Notes: generated by a model not told the origin, from the sequence alone. DNA of 39,030 nt from Spirochaetota bacterium (GCA_008080685.1 VKGY01000008.1:3452-42481), one strand, 5' to 3'. Numbered from the stretch's first letter, positions 25,980 through 35,499 are shown. A program made the numbers and translations.

Positions 25980-27603
25980 ACCTAAACTCGAACTAACCTG
26001 GATCGGCAAAGAAACCCGCCCTCGTCTCGAGCCCCGCATCCTCATCGAGGTACCAGCGAAAAGTCATCACGCCGCTTATCGCGTTGGCGACACCGACCTA
26101 TTCGATAACAAGCTAATCTTTGGCGACAACCTTCTCGCCCTGAAGGCTCTCGAGGATGAGTACACCGGTAAGGTGAAGTGTGTTTTCATCGATCCGCCTT
26201 ACAACACCGGGTCAGCATTTGAGCATTATGACGATGGCGTTGAGCATTCTCTGTGGCTTGGTTTGATTAGGGACCGTCTTGAGATAATCAAGCGATTGTT
26301 ATCCTGGGATGGAAGTTTATGGATTACCATAGATGATAACGAGTGTCATTATTTAAAAATAGTCTGTGATGAAATATTTGGCAGGATTAACTTTGTCGCC
26401 AATTGCATCTGGCAGAAAAAGTACGCACCTGCCAATGATGCGATTTGGATAAGTGACAGCCACGATCACGTACTGGTATATGCAAAACAAAAGGAACAAT
26501 GGCGACCGAACGCGCTTGAACGGTCATCGGACTCGGATGCAGCATATAAAAATCCTGATAATGACCCAAGAGGCAATTGGAAGGCGGGTGACTACACATG
26601 CAATAAGTCCGCCGATGCTCGTCCGAATCTCTATTACCCAATAATACACCCCTTGACGGGCTCGGAAGTATGGCCCAAAAGAACGGCTGTTTGGAGATAT
26701 TCGCAAGAAACACATCTTCGCTACGTCCAAGAAGGACGGATTTGGTGGGGCAAAGATGGGCAGAACCGAGTACCTGCCTTCAAGCGATACCTTTCGGATA
26801 TTGATGAAGGCGTGGTTCCTCAGACGATTTGGGAGTGGACTGAAGTCGGGCATACCCAAGATGGTAAGAAAGAGCAAATAGCGTTAAATCCCCATGACCC
26901 ATTTGGCACGCCAAAACCAGAGCGCTTGCTTCAACGAGTGGTAGAGTTGGGTACCAATCCCGGCGACCTAGTCCTTGACTCCTTCGCCGGTTCTGGCACT
27001 ACTGGCGCTGTCGCGCACAAGATGGGGCGGCGCTGGATTATGGTTGAGCTTGGCGAGCACTGTCACACTCACATTATCCCACGGCTTAAGAAGGTCATAG
27101 ATGGACAGGATCCGGGTGGTATCACTGAGGCTGTTGGTTGGAAGGGTGGCGGTGGTTTTAGGTATTATAAGCTCGCGCCTTCTCTCCTTGAAAAAGATAA
27201 GTGGGGCAATTGGATAATAAATAAGGATTACAACGCCGCTATGCTCGCCGAGGCTCTCTGCAAGCTCGAGGGCTTCACCTACGCTCCCTCGGAGACAGAG
27301 TATTTTATCCACGGGCATTCAACGGAGTCTGACTTCATCTGGGTGACCACGCAGAATCTCGGGCACGAGCAACTCGCCGCCCTTTCGGAGGACGTTGGCT
27401 CCAACCGAACTCTCCTCGTCCTCTGCTCGGCATACCGGGCTGACACCAAACAGTTTCCCAACCTCACTATCAAGAAGATCCCGAACGCTGTCCTCTCGAA
27501 ATGCGAGTGGGGACATGACGACTACAGCCTCCAGGTGGAGAACCTCCCTGCGGCGCCGAAACCGAAGGTAGATCAGCCGGATCTCTTTGGGGGTGAATCA
27601 TGA
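25972..27603 (+). CDS. Type III DNA methyltransferase (Mod), beta-class adenine-N6
   Basis: GDNLLALKALEDEYTGKVKCVFIDPPYNTGSAFEHYDDG then VLDSFAGSGTTGAVAHKMGRRWIMVELG: DPPY before FxGxG. Confidence 0.93.
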   Translation: MTKPKLELTWIGKETRPRLEPRILIEVPAKSHHAAYRVGDTDLFDNKLIFGDNLLALKALEDEYTGKVKCVFIDPPYNTGSAFEHYDDGVEHSLWLGLIRDRLEIIKRLLSWDGSLWITIDDNECHYLKIVCDEIFGRINFVANCIWQKKYAPANDAIWISDSHDHVLVYAKQKEQWRPNALERSSDSDAAYKNPDNDPRGNWKAGDYTCNKSADARPNLYYPIIHPLTGSEVWPKRTAVWRYSQETHLRYVQEGRIWWGKDGQNRVPAFKRYLSDIDEGVVPQTIWEWTEVGHTQDGKKEQIALNPHDPFGTPKPERLLQRVVELGTNPGDLVLDSFAGSGTTGAVAHKMGRRWIMVELGEHCHTHIIPRLKKVIDGQDPGGITEAVGWKGGGGFRYYKLAPSLLEKDKWGNWIINKDYNAAMLAEALCKLEGFTYAPSETEYFIHGHSTESDFIWVTTQNLGHEQLAALSEDVGSNRTLLVLCSAYRADTKQFPNLTIKKIPNAVLSKCEWGHDDYSLQVENLPAAPKPKVDQPDLFGGES

Positions 27604-29477
27604 GCGAAACCGGGCAGGCATTGACGGAGCAGGAACAGCTGTTCGCATCCTTGCTTGAACGGTTGCGGAACGGAGACGAGTGCCACGATCTCGAGGTGAA
27701 ACGCGGTTCCTCCATCGATATAAGCATCATGGAAACAATCTGCGCCTTTAGCAATGAACCAGGGATGGGAGGTGGTTACCTGATTTTGGGCGTTGCGCGC
27801 AGCGACGATCAGTTGTTTCCGGACTACGAAGTGGTCGGAGTTGACGATCCCGACAAGCTTCAGAGTGATTTGGCCAGCCAATGTGCCGATCGGTTCAACG
27901 TGGCGATTCGTCCTCGGATTTGGCGACTCGCCTTCGGCGGAAAGAATGTGCTCTTGGTTTCTGTCTCCGAGGCCCAGTCGGCTGAGAAACCCGTCTATCT
28001 CAAAAGCCGTGGCTTGCCTAGAGGAGCATTCCGGAGGATCGGTTCGAGCGATCAGACCTGCACTGAGGATGATGTCTCACTCCTGTTCCAAGGTCGCGGT
28101 CACAAAGCTTACGAAGACTCGATCCTCGAGGATATGTCTCTCGAGCTTGATATCTCCGCTGAGGCGATCCAGAGCTATCGACAGCGGCGTGAGCATGTAA
28201 ACCCGACCGCGCCGGAGCTTGCGTGGTCGGATAACGAGTTGCTCTTCGCCTTAGGCTCGACCCAGCGAATGAAGGATGGCAGCTTTTCTCCAACGATATG
28301 CGGACTCTTATGCTTTGGAAAGGATACCGCGCTTCGAAGGCTCGCTCCCATGGCTCGAGTCGACTACATCCGCGTCCCGGGAAGAACATGGATCGAGAAC
28401 CCCGACACGCGCTTTGAAACAGTGGAGATGCGGGGCCCCTTGCTGACACTCATCCCTCGGGTCATCGCCGCTATTCTCGACGACCTGCCCCGCGGGTTCT
28501 CCCTGGAAGATGGGGTATTTCGCAAGGAAGTGCCACTTGTTCCCGACGTCGTCATCCGAGAGGCGGTTGTGAATGCGCTCATGCACCGGAATTACCGGAC
28601 AAAACAGCCCGTTCAGATCATCCGCTACAGCAACCGTTTGGAGTTCCGCAATCCTGGGTGCTCGCTTAAGCCCGACGATCAGCTGGGCGAGGCCGGGTCG
28701 GTGAATCGCAATGAGAAGATAGCCGCCATTCTCCACGAATGCAGTCTCGCCGAGACTAAGGGTTCCGGTATCCGGGTCATGCAGGAACTGATGGAAAGAG
28801 CTAATCTTTCAAGCCCTTATTTCGAGTCCAGCAGGGAATCAGACAGCTTCGTCCTTACCCTGCTCACCCACCACTTCATGGATGCCAGCGACATACGCTG
28901 GCTTTCAAGGTTCAAGGATCATCAACTGAGTCCGGAGGAAGCCAAGGCCCTTGTGTTCCTGAAGGAGTTTGGCGCCATCAGCAACGCCGCATATAGGGAT
29001 ATCAACAAAGTCGATACATTCCACGCATCGTCCGCTCTTCGGCGTCTTAGGAATAGCGGCATCTTGGTACAGAAGGGCAAGGGAATGGCGACCTACTACC
29101 AAGGCGGCCCTGAGTTCATGGCATCATTGAATCTCCAGGACTCCGAGGGCTTATCCCCCAACCTCGAGGGCTTATCCCCCAACCTCGAGGGCTTATCCCC
29201 CAACCTCGAGGATCTTCCTCCGGAGCTTCAGGCTTTGGTAGCAGACCTCGGCGCGAGAGCAAAACCCGAAGCAAGCCATAGGGCGATACTCGCATTATGC
29301 GAATACCAAGTCTTGTCCAGGAAACAATTAGCGCACATCCTTGGGCGAAGGGAGGATACTGTCGGAGATCTCCTTAAGGAGTTGCTCGATCGTGGCGAAT
29401 TGGAACTGAGCTTCCCCGAAGTCCCTAACCACCCTCAACAGAAGTACAGGAAGGTAAGCAAGGGGGCAAGACCATGA
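27600..29477 (+). CDS. AlbA_2 (Schlafen-type) DNA-binding / HATPase_c_4 ATP-binding protein
   Basis: ECHDLEVKRGSSIDISIMETICAFSNEPGMGGGYLILGV (AlbA_2); VREAVVNALMHRNYRTKQPVQIIRYSNRLEFRNPGCSL...GSGIRVMQELM (COG2865-like); C-terminal wHTH-like region. Confidence 0.88.
   Translation: MSETGQALTEQEQLFASLLERLRNGDECHDLEVKRGSSIDISIMETICAFSNEPGMGGGYLILGVARSDDQLFPDYEVVGVDDPDKLQSDLASQCADRFNVAIRPRIWRLAFGGKNVLLVSVSEAQSAEKPVYLKSRGLPRGAFRRIGSSDQTCTEDDVSLLFQGRGHKAYEDSILEDMSLELDISAEAIQSYRQRREHVNPTAPELAWSDNELLFALGSTQRMKDGSFSPTICGLLCFGKDTALRRLAPMARVDYIRVPGRTWIENPDTRFETVEMRGPLLTLIPRVIAAILDDLPRGFSLEDGVFRKEVPLVPDVVIREAVVNALMHRNYRTKQPVQIIRYSNRLEFRNPGCSLKPDDQLGEAGSVNRNEKIAAILHECSLAETKGSGIRVMQELMERANLSSPYFESSRESDSFVLTLLTHHFMDASDIRWLSRFKDHQLSPEEAKALVFLKEFGAISNAAYRDINKVDTFHASSALRRLRNSGILVQKGKGMATYYQGGPEFMASLNLQDSEGLSPNLEGLSPNLEGLSPNLEDLPPELQALVADLGARAKPEASHRAILALCEYQVLSRKQLAHILGRREDTVGDLLKELLDRGELELSFPEVPNHPQQKYRKVSKGARP
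29145..29207 (+). repeat. Minisatellite, 3 x 21 bp (GAGGGCTTATCCCCCAACCTC), encodes (EGLSPNL)x3
   Basis: Three perfect copies read directly, plus a diverged fourth (EDLPPEL). Confidence 0.97.
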
Positions 29478-30493
29478 GCGATGACTCCAGTCCTCAGAAC
29501 AAGATAATTCTTTACCAGGCCGAGAATGGAAAGGTTCGAGTCGATGTGGAGTTCGACGGGGATACAGTATGGCTCTCTCAGGCCCTAATGGCCGAACTCT
29601 ACCAGACAAGCCCGCAGAACATCACGCAGCATGTAAGAGAGATATATCGCGACGGAGAATGTTCCGAGGAGTCAACCTGTAAGGAATCCTTACAAGTTCG
29701 CCTTGAGGGGCAACGGCGGGTCCGGAGATCCATAAAGCTCTACAATTTGACCATGATCATGGCGGTTGGATTTAGGGTCAGGTCTGAGCGTGGTGTCCTG
29801 TTCCGCCAGTGGGCCGTGGAGCGCCTGCGTGAGTACGCGCTAAAGGGGTTTGCCCTGGACGACGAGCGATTGAAGGCTGGCGGCGGTGGGCTCTATTTCG
29901 ATGAGCTCCTCGCTCGCATCCGCGATATTCGCTCTTCGGAGAAGATTTTCTGGAGAAAGGTGCTCGACATCTACGCAACGAGCATCGACTACGATCCGCG
30001 TGCCGAAGCTTCGCAGGCCTTTTTCGCCACCGTGCAGAACAAGATGCATTGGGCCATCCACGGCCATACTGCCGCCGAGTTGGTCGTGTCGCGATTAGAT
30101 CCCGAATCGCCGAATCTGGGCATCACGAATTGGCCCGGAACCGCCCTTCGCAAGTCCGATGCCTCGATTGCCAAGAATTACCTGACCGAAAAAGAGCTGG
30201 ATGAGCTGAATCGGATAGTCACGGCCTACCTTGAGTTCGCAGAGCTACAGGCAATGAGTCGGAAACCCATGACCATGGAGGCTTGGATCACTAAATTGGA
30301 TGATTTTCTTAAGTTGTCCGACAGGGAAATCCTGACCCACGCGGGTGCGATCTCCCACGAAGTGATGCTCGGTAAGGTGGACCAGGCATATCAGCGTTAT
30401 CAAGCGCTAATGCGCGATGAACCGACCAGTATGGAAAAAGACATGCAGGAACTGGCAAAGCGGGTAAAAATACCTCGGAGGGTAAATGATTGA
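29474..30493 (+). CDS. RhuM-family protein
   Basis: VDVEFDGDTVWLSQALMAELYQTSPQNITQHVREIYRDGE...YNLTMIMAVGFRVRSERGVLFRQWAVERLREYALKGFALDDERLK. Confidence 0.93.
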   Translation: MSDDSSPQNKIILYQAENGKVRVDVEFDGDTVWLSQALMAELYQTSPQNITQHVREIYRDGECSEESTCKESLQVRLEGQRRVRRSIKLYNLTMIMAVGFRVRSERGVLFRQWAVERLREYALKGFALDDERLKAGGGGLYFDELLARIRDIRSSEKIFWRKVLDIYATSIDYDPRAEASQAFFATVQNKMHWAIHGHTAAELVVSRLDPESPNLGITNWPGTALRKSDASIAKNYLTEKELDELNRIVTAYLEFAELQAMSRKPMTMEAWITKLDDFLKLSDREILTHAGAISHEVMLGKVDQAYQRYQALMRDEPTSMEKDMQELAKRVKIPRRVND

Positions 30494-33101
30494 ACGCATA
30501 GTCAATACCATCGCAGGACGACTCTCCCTGCGCGAACCGCAGCGAAAGTCGCTTGAAATCCTCTCCCGGATCACCGAGCTAGTGAAGCCCTCAAAGGAGA
30601 CTGATCCGGATGTGGCTCTCAAGATCATCCAGTCGGAGTTTCCGCATGTTACTGGATTTGATCGGGATTTCGTATCCCTCTGTTTCGCCCTGGCCACAGG
30701 AGTCGGGAAAACGCGACTCATGGGTGCTTTCATTAGTTATCTCCACCTCGCGCACAAAGTGAACCATTTCTTTGTTCTTGCACCTAACTTGACGATCTAC
30801 AACAAGCTCATCGCGGATTTCACCGCCGGAACGGCTAAGTACGTCTTCAAGGGCATCGCCGAGTTCGCGCAAGACCCACCCCAGATCATCACGGGGGACA
30901 ACTATGAGCGCGCCGACGTGGCGCGGAGCGGGATCCTTATCGAGGGCGGAATCCAGATCAATATCTTCAACATATCGAAGATCAACAGCGAAGTGCGCGG
31001 GGGCAAGTCTCCAAGGATCAAGCGTCTTTCGGAGTACATCGGAGAAAGTTACTTCGAGTACCTGGCAGCCCTGCCCGACCTTGTGCTCCTCATGGATGAG
31101 TCCCATCGCTATCGTGCCAGCGCTGGCGTGAAGGCGATCAACGAACTCAAGCCCATTCTCGGGCTCGAGCTTACAGCGACTCCCTTTGTGGAATCCGGGA
31201 CTAAGAGAATCACCTTCCAGAATGTCCTCTACCACTATCCCCTCGCGCAAGCGATGGCGGATGGCTTTGTCAAGGAACCGGCGGTCGTCACGCAGAAGAA
31301 CTTCCATCCCGACCAGGTCAGTCCCGAGGCACTGGAAAAGATCAAGCTCGAGGACGGGATCCGTGTGCATGAAAACACCAAGGTCCACCTCGAGACCTGG
31401 GCACGGCAAAACGATAAGCCAATCGTGAAACCATTCATGCTTGTCGTGTCAAAAGACACTACCCACGCGGACCAGCTCCAGAAGTTCTTGGAATCCGCAG
31501 ACTTCTTTTCAGGACGATACACCGGGAAGGTGATCCAGGTCCATTCAAACCAATCGGGAGAGGAGAAGGAAGAGGTCATTCAACGGCTCCTCGCCGTCGA
31601 AAGCCCCGACGAGCCTACGGAGATCGTTGTCCATGTGAACATGCTGAAAGAAGGATGGGACGTCACCAATCTGTACACCATCGTGCCCCTCCGCGCGGCA
31701 AACGCGCGGACCCTTGTCGAGCAATCCCTCGGACGCGGATTACGGCTTCCATACGGCAAACGAACAGGCGACCAGGCGGTCGATACCCTCCACATCATAG
31801 CCCACGATTCATTCCAGGCCATCGTGGACGAGGCCAACCGAGGGGATTCGGTCCTCAAGTTCCGAGCCATCGAGCTTGAACCTCACAAGCCTGGCGAACA
31901 ACTGAAGACCGTTGTGACTAATTCCAAGGTTGAGGAGTCCCTAAAGCAAGGCTCCCCCGCTGAACAGAAAATGAAGGAACTGATCTATACGGTAATCACA
32001 GAGAAAAAAGAACTGAAATCCTCCCAGGATTTATACAAGACTGAGGTGAAAGCTGCCATCGTGGCGGAAGCGAAAGCCCGGTTTGGAACCCCCCAAGCCG
32101 AGCTCGAAGGCATGGAGACCATCCCCGAAACGAGCGCACTCGTCGATAGCGTGATCACGAATCTCGTCGAAGGGACTATCGATATTCCTCGCATCATCGT
32201 CCTGCCGAGAGAGGGGAGCACTGTTAGCTTCCGGCCCTTTACCCTTGACCTCCGGAGCCTGCGGTATCAGCCCGTCTCCCGCGATCTTCTCATGCAGTTC
32301 CTGCGGACGAATGAACAACGGACTTTTAGCTTTTCTAAGGTTGGGGTCAAGGAAGCCAGGCTTGAGGATTACCTGGTCCGTGGTCTCATCGACGAGCCTG
32401 ATATCAGTTACGATGACCATGCAGAGCTCCTCTATGAGCTAGCCGGGCAAGTCGTCACCCACCTCCGATCCTACCTTTCAGTTGAGGAGGAGGTTCGCAA
32501 CGTCCTCCAATACCACCAGACCGACCTGGTCGCCTTTATCGCGGCGCAGATGCGAACGCACCGTTCAGTCTCCGATACCGGCTTTGAGGTCAAGGTGAGT
32601 CGAGGCTTTACCCCACTCAAAAAGAGCGCGGTCATAGTCGAGATGGGCTTTGAGTCGGTGGACTATCGACGTAGCGACTTCGACAAGTCCAAGATCGGAC
32701 GTATTCTATTCACAGGCTATCAGCGTTGCCTATATCCGGCAGTTAAGTTCAATTCCGATACCGAACGGCGCTTCTCCGCCATCCTCGAACGCGACGCGGA
32801 GAAGTGGTTCAAGCCTGCGAAAGGCCAGTTCCAGATCGTATACCAGGATGGACATCAGCATAGCGAATACATCCCGGACTTCGTTGCGGAAACCCGTCAT
32901 GTCATCTATATGGCGGAGACGAAGGCAAGGAACGAAATTGCCGATCCTGTTATCATCGCAAAGAAGCAAGCGGCTGAGGAGTGGTGCGGCCATGCCTCCG
33001 AGTACAATAAAAGTCTTGGGAAGAAGCCTTGGAGGTACCTCCTCGTTCCTCATGACCAGGTGCAAGACAATATGAGCTTGGCTGCTTTCGAACAGGCATA
33101 G
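30486..33101 (+). CDS. Type III restriction endonuclease subunit Res (SF2 helicase + PD-(D/E)XK)
   Basis: TGVGKTRLMGAF (motif I), LLMDESHRYR (motif II), MLKEGWDVTNLYTIVPLRAANARTLVEQSLGRGLRLP (motifs V/VI), C-terminal YIPDFVAETRHVIYMAETKAR. Confidence 0.95.
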   Translation: MIERIVNTIAGRLSLREPQRKSLEILSRITELVKPSKETDPDVALKIIQSEFPHVTGFDRDFVSLCFALATGVGKTRLMGAFISYLHLAHKVNHFFVLAPNLTIYNKLIADFTAGTAKYVFKGIAEFAQDPPQIITGDNYERADVARSGILIEGGIQINIFNISKINSEVRGGKSPRIKRLSEYIGESYFEYLAALPDLVLLMDESHRYRASAGVKAINELKPILGLELTATPFVESGTKRITFQNVLYHYPLAQAMADGFVKEPAVVTQKNFHPDQVSPEALEKIKLEDGIRVHENTKVHLETWARQNDKPIVKPFMLVVSKDTTHADQLQKFLESADFFSGRYTGKVIQVHSNQSGEEKEEVIQRLLAVESPDEPTEIVVHVNMLKEGWDVTNLYTIVPLRAANARTLVEQSLGRGLRLPYGKRTGDQAVDTLHIIAHDSFQAIVDEANRGDSVLKFRAIELEPHKPGEQLKTVVTNSKVEESLKQGSPAEQKMKELIYTVITEKKELKSSQDLYKTEVKAAIVAEAKARFGTPQAELEGMETIPETSALVDSVITNLVEGTIDIPRIIVLPREGSTVSFRPFTLDLRSLRYQPVSRDLLMQFLRTNEQRTFSFSKVGVKEARLEDYLVRGLIDEPDISYDDHAELLYELAGQVVTHLRSYLSVEEEVRNVLQYHQTDLVAFIAAQMRTHRSVSDTGFEVKVSRGFTPLKKSAVIVEMGFESVDYRRSDFDKSKIGRILFTGYQRCLYPAVKFNSDTERRFSAILERDAEKWFKPAKGQFQIVYQDGHQHSEYIPDFVAETRHVIYMAETKARNEIADPVIIAKKQAAEEWCGHASEYNKSLGKKPWRYLLVPHDQVQDNMSLAAFEQA

Positions 33102-33118
33102 GGGGAGAGGGTGTAATC

Positions 33119-33154
33119 ATTCCTGTCCATCCCGCCTATCTTGTGAATCCTGTC
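33119..33154 (-). repeat. Degenerate CAGGAT-type repeat, right edge of defence island
   Basis: Minus strand GACAGGATTCACAAGATAGGCGGGATGGACAGGAAT; compare 24506-24540. Confidence 0.6.
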
Positions 33155-33169
33155 AAAATTCCTTCTTCC

Positions 33170-34498
33170 CTAAGAAATCCTCGCGATGTAGTCGGCGCAG
33201 TTGCCGGAGATACGGAGCATCTGGGCGGCGGCCTCGTCCTGGTCGAAGCCTGTCATGCGGCGGTCCTTCACCACGGGGCGGCCGTCCACGTAGACGGAGA
33301 GAACGTTGTGCGGCCTCATGGCGTAAACGATCGTGGAGTGCCAGTCGTAGACGGGCTGGATGTTGAAATCGTCCAAGTCCACAAGGATGAAATCCGCCTT
33401 CTTGCCGGGCTCCAGGGAGCCAGTCTCGGCGCCCAGGCCAAGGGCCTCGGCGCCGCCCAAGGTGGCGGCCCGGACAGCATCCCGCGCCGCCACTATGCCG
33501 CGGTTCCGCTCCCGCACCTTCTGCATCTTGGGATAGACATTCAAGACCCCTTCCATGTCCATGCCGTTGCCGGAGAGGGGACCGTCCGTGCCGAGGCCCA
33601 GGGGCACGCCGGCCCCGGCGAACCTCCAGGCAGGGCAGATAAGCCTTCCCGATTTTGCGTTGGAGGCGGGGCAGTGGGCCACCCTAAGGCCCCGGGCCTT
33701 GGCGAGGCCTATGTCCTCATCGTCCACGAAAAGCATGTGGACAGCCAGAAGCCTGGGTGAAAGAAAACCGGGGATGGAGTCCAGGTAGCGCAGGACGGAT
33801 CCGCCCAGGGGGGCGAACGTTTCCTGCTCCGCGTCCATCTCCGCCACATGCATCATCACATCGACGTCCAGGGATTCCGCTTCCCGAGCGATGATGCCCA
33901 GGTGCTCGGCGTCCACCGTGTAGGGCGCGTGGGGGGCGAAACAAGGCTGGATGCGGGGATGGCCCTTCCAATCCTTGATGAAGCGGCGGGCGTACTCGAT
34001 GCCGCCGTAGCCTTCCGGGGCGTCGGGAGCGGCGTGGCCGAGGATAGTCTCGCCGAGGATGGCCTTAAGGCCCGACAGGTCCGTCGCCCTGGCCACCTCG
34101 TCCTCGAAGTAATACATGTCCGCGAAGGTGGTGGTGCCCGACCTCGCCATCTCGACGAGGCTGTGGAGGGCGGACCAATAGGTGAGGTCCCTATCCACCA
34201 AGTCCCGCTCCATGGGGAAGATGAAACGGGTCAGGCGGTCGGGCATATCCTCGCAGGCGCCCCGGAAGGCCGCCATGGAGATATGGGTGTGGGCGTTCAC
34301 AAAGCCCGGCATGGCAAATGCCCGGGGCGCTCGAACGCGCTGGACAGCCTCGCGCCTTTCTCCCTCGGCCGCGGGCCCCAGGGCGGAAATCCTTCCATCC
34401 TTGACCGCCACGAAACCCGGGGCGAAGACCTTCCACTCGGGATCCACCGTCACCACCGCCGCGGCTTCGACGATCAAATCATCGCGCATCCTGTCCAT
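33170..34498 (-). CDS. Amidohydrolase, SAH/MTA/5'-deoxyadenosine deaminase-like
   Basis: RAFAMPGFVNAHTHISMAAFRGACEDMPDRL...HAPYTVDAEHL...VAHCPASNAKSGRL...GLGTDGPLSGNGMDM. Confidence 0.85.
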   Translation of the reverse strand: MDRMRDDLIVEAAAVVTVDPEWKVFAPGFVAVKDGRISALGPAAEGERREAVQRVRAPRAFAMPGFVNAHTHISMAAFRGACEDMPDRLTRFIFPMERDLVDRDLTYWSALHSLVEMARSGTTTFADMYYFEDEVARATDLSGLKAILGETILGHAAPDAPEGYGGIEYARRFIKDWKGHPRIQPCFAPHAPYTVDAEHLGIIAREAESLDVDVMMHVAEMDAEQETFAPLGGSVLRYLDSIPGFLSPRLLAVHMLFVDDEDIGLAKARGLRVAHCPASNAKSGRLICPAWRFAGAGVPLGLGTDGPLSGNGMDMEGVLNVYPKMQKVRERNRGIVAARDAVRAATLGGAEALGLGAETGSLEPGKKADFILVDLDDFNIQPVYDWHSTIVYAMRPHNVLSVYVDGRPVVKDRRMTGFDQDEAAAQMLRISGNCADYIARIS

Positions 34499-34518
34499 CC
34501 TGCTCTCCTGTCGAAATT

Positions 34519-35499
34519 CTAGGCCGGCGCCTGAGGCTTCAGGCTTCCCTTGGGCAATTTGCCCTCCAGAAGCTGGCGCTTGCGGATAGCTTCCCGTCTG
34601 TCCCTGATCAAGGTGACCACGATGAAACCCAGGATCGTCACAAGGTAGGGCAGAGCCTGGATGAGCTCCGGCGGAAGACCGACATTCTGCAGGTAGGTGG
34701 CCATGGCGTCCGTGAGTCCGAAGATAAGGGAAGCGAAAATGGCGCCGATGGCCGTGCCCCCCGCCACCACCTGGGCCGCGTTCGCCACATAGCCTCGCCC
34801 CGCGGCGATTCCCGAAGTGAAGTTGGACGTATATCCCATGCTCAAGAAGCAGCCTGCTATGCCCGCCAGAACCCCGGAAATGATCAGAGTAAAGAACTTG
34901 ATGCGCACAGGATCGATGCCCGCAGCCTTCGCTGCCTCGAGATTTTCACCCGTCGCCCTGATCCTGCGCCCTATAGTCGCCTTGTTAAGAATGAAATGGA
35001 TGACCACCACCGCGGCGACGGCGAGCCAGACTATCAGGTTCTGCCCCGAAATCACCTTCCCTATCCATGGAATATTCTCGACAAAGGGAATATTTATGAA
35101 GGGAATAATCTTCGAAGGCAGGGAGGAGGAAATCCCCTTGTCCCCTGTGAGGGAATAGAGGACGAACACCGTACCCCCGGTGGAAAAAAGGTTGAGAGCC
35201 ACGCCGCAAAGTACCGCGTTGGCATCAAGCTTGAGGGCGAACAGCCCCAGGATGAGGGCTATGGCCACGGAAGCCAGGATGCCCGCCCCCATGCCCAGCC
35301 AAGGACTTCCCGTCCAGGCGCTGACGATGACCCCCGTCAAAGCGGCCCAGAGCATGGAACCCTCGAGGGCCATGTTCTTAATGCCCGCCTGCTCGGTGAT
35401 CACCGCCCCTAAGGTGACAAGGAGTATGGGCGCCGTGGATCGTAGCACGATGAACCAGTAGTTGGAGGAGGAAAGGACTCCCGCGATGAACTCGATCAT
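34519..35499 (-). CDS. BMP-type (nucleoside) ABC transporter permease
   Basis: MIEFIAGVLSSSNYWFIVLRSTAPILLVTLGAVITEQAGIKNMALEGSMLWAALTGV, typical second permease of BmpA-type systems. Confidence 0.9.
   Translation of the reverse strand: MIEFIAGVLSSSNYWFIVLRSTAPILLVTLGAVITEQAGIKNMALEGSMLWAALTGVIVSAWTGSPWLGMGAGILASVAIALILGLFALKLDANAVLCGVALNLFSTGGTVFVLYSLTGDKGISSSLPSKIIPFINIPFVENIPWIGKVISGQNLIVWLAVAAVVVIHFILNKATIGRRIRATGENLEAAKAAGIDPVRIKFFTLIISGVLAGIAGCFLSMGYTSNFTSGIAAGRGYVANAAQVVAGGTAIGAIFASLIFGLTDAMATYLQNVGLPPELIQALPYLVTILGFIVVTLIRDRREAIRKRQLLEGKLPKGSLKPQAPA

Noticed and set aside
29145-29207. CRISPR-like repeats
   Set aside because: Contiguous in-frame coding minisatellite, no spacers.
30591-31409. 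272-aa minus ORF within res
   Set aside because: Antisense to helicase motifs of Res; shadow ORF.
33848-34522. 224-aa + strand ORF over amidohydrolase
   Set aside because: Antisense to catalytic motifs HTHISM and HAPYTVD on the minus strand.
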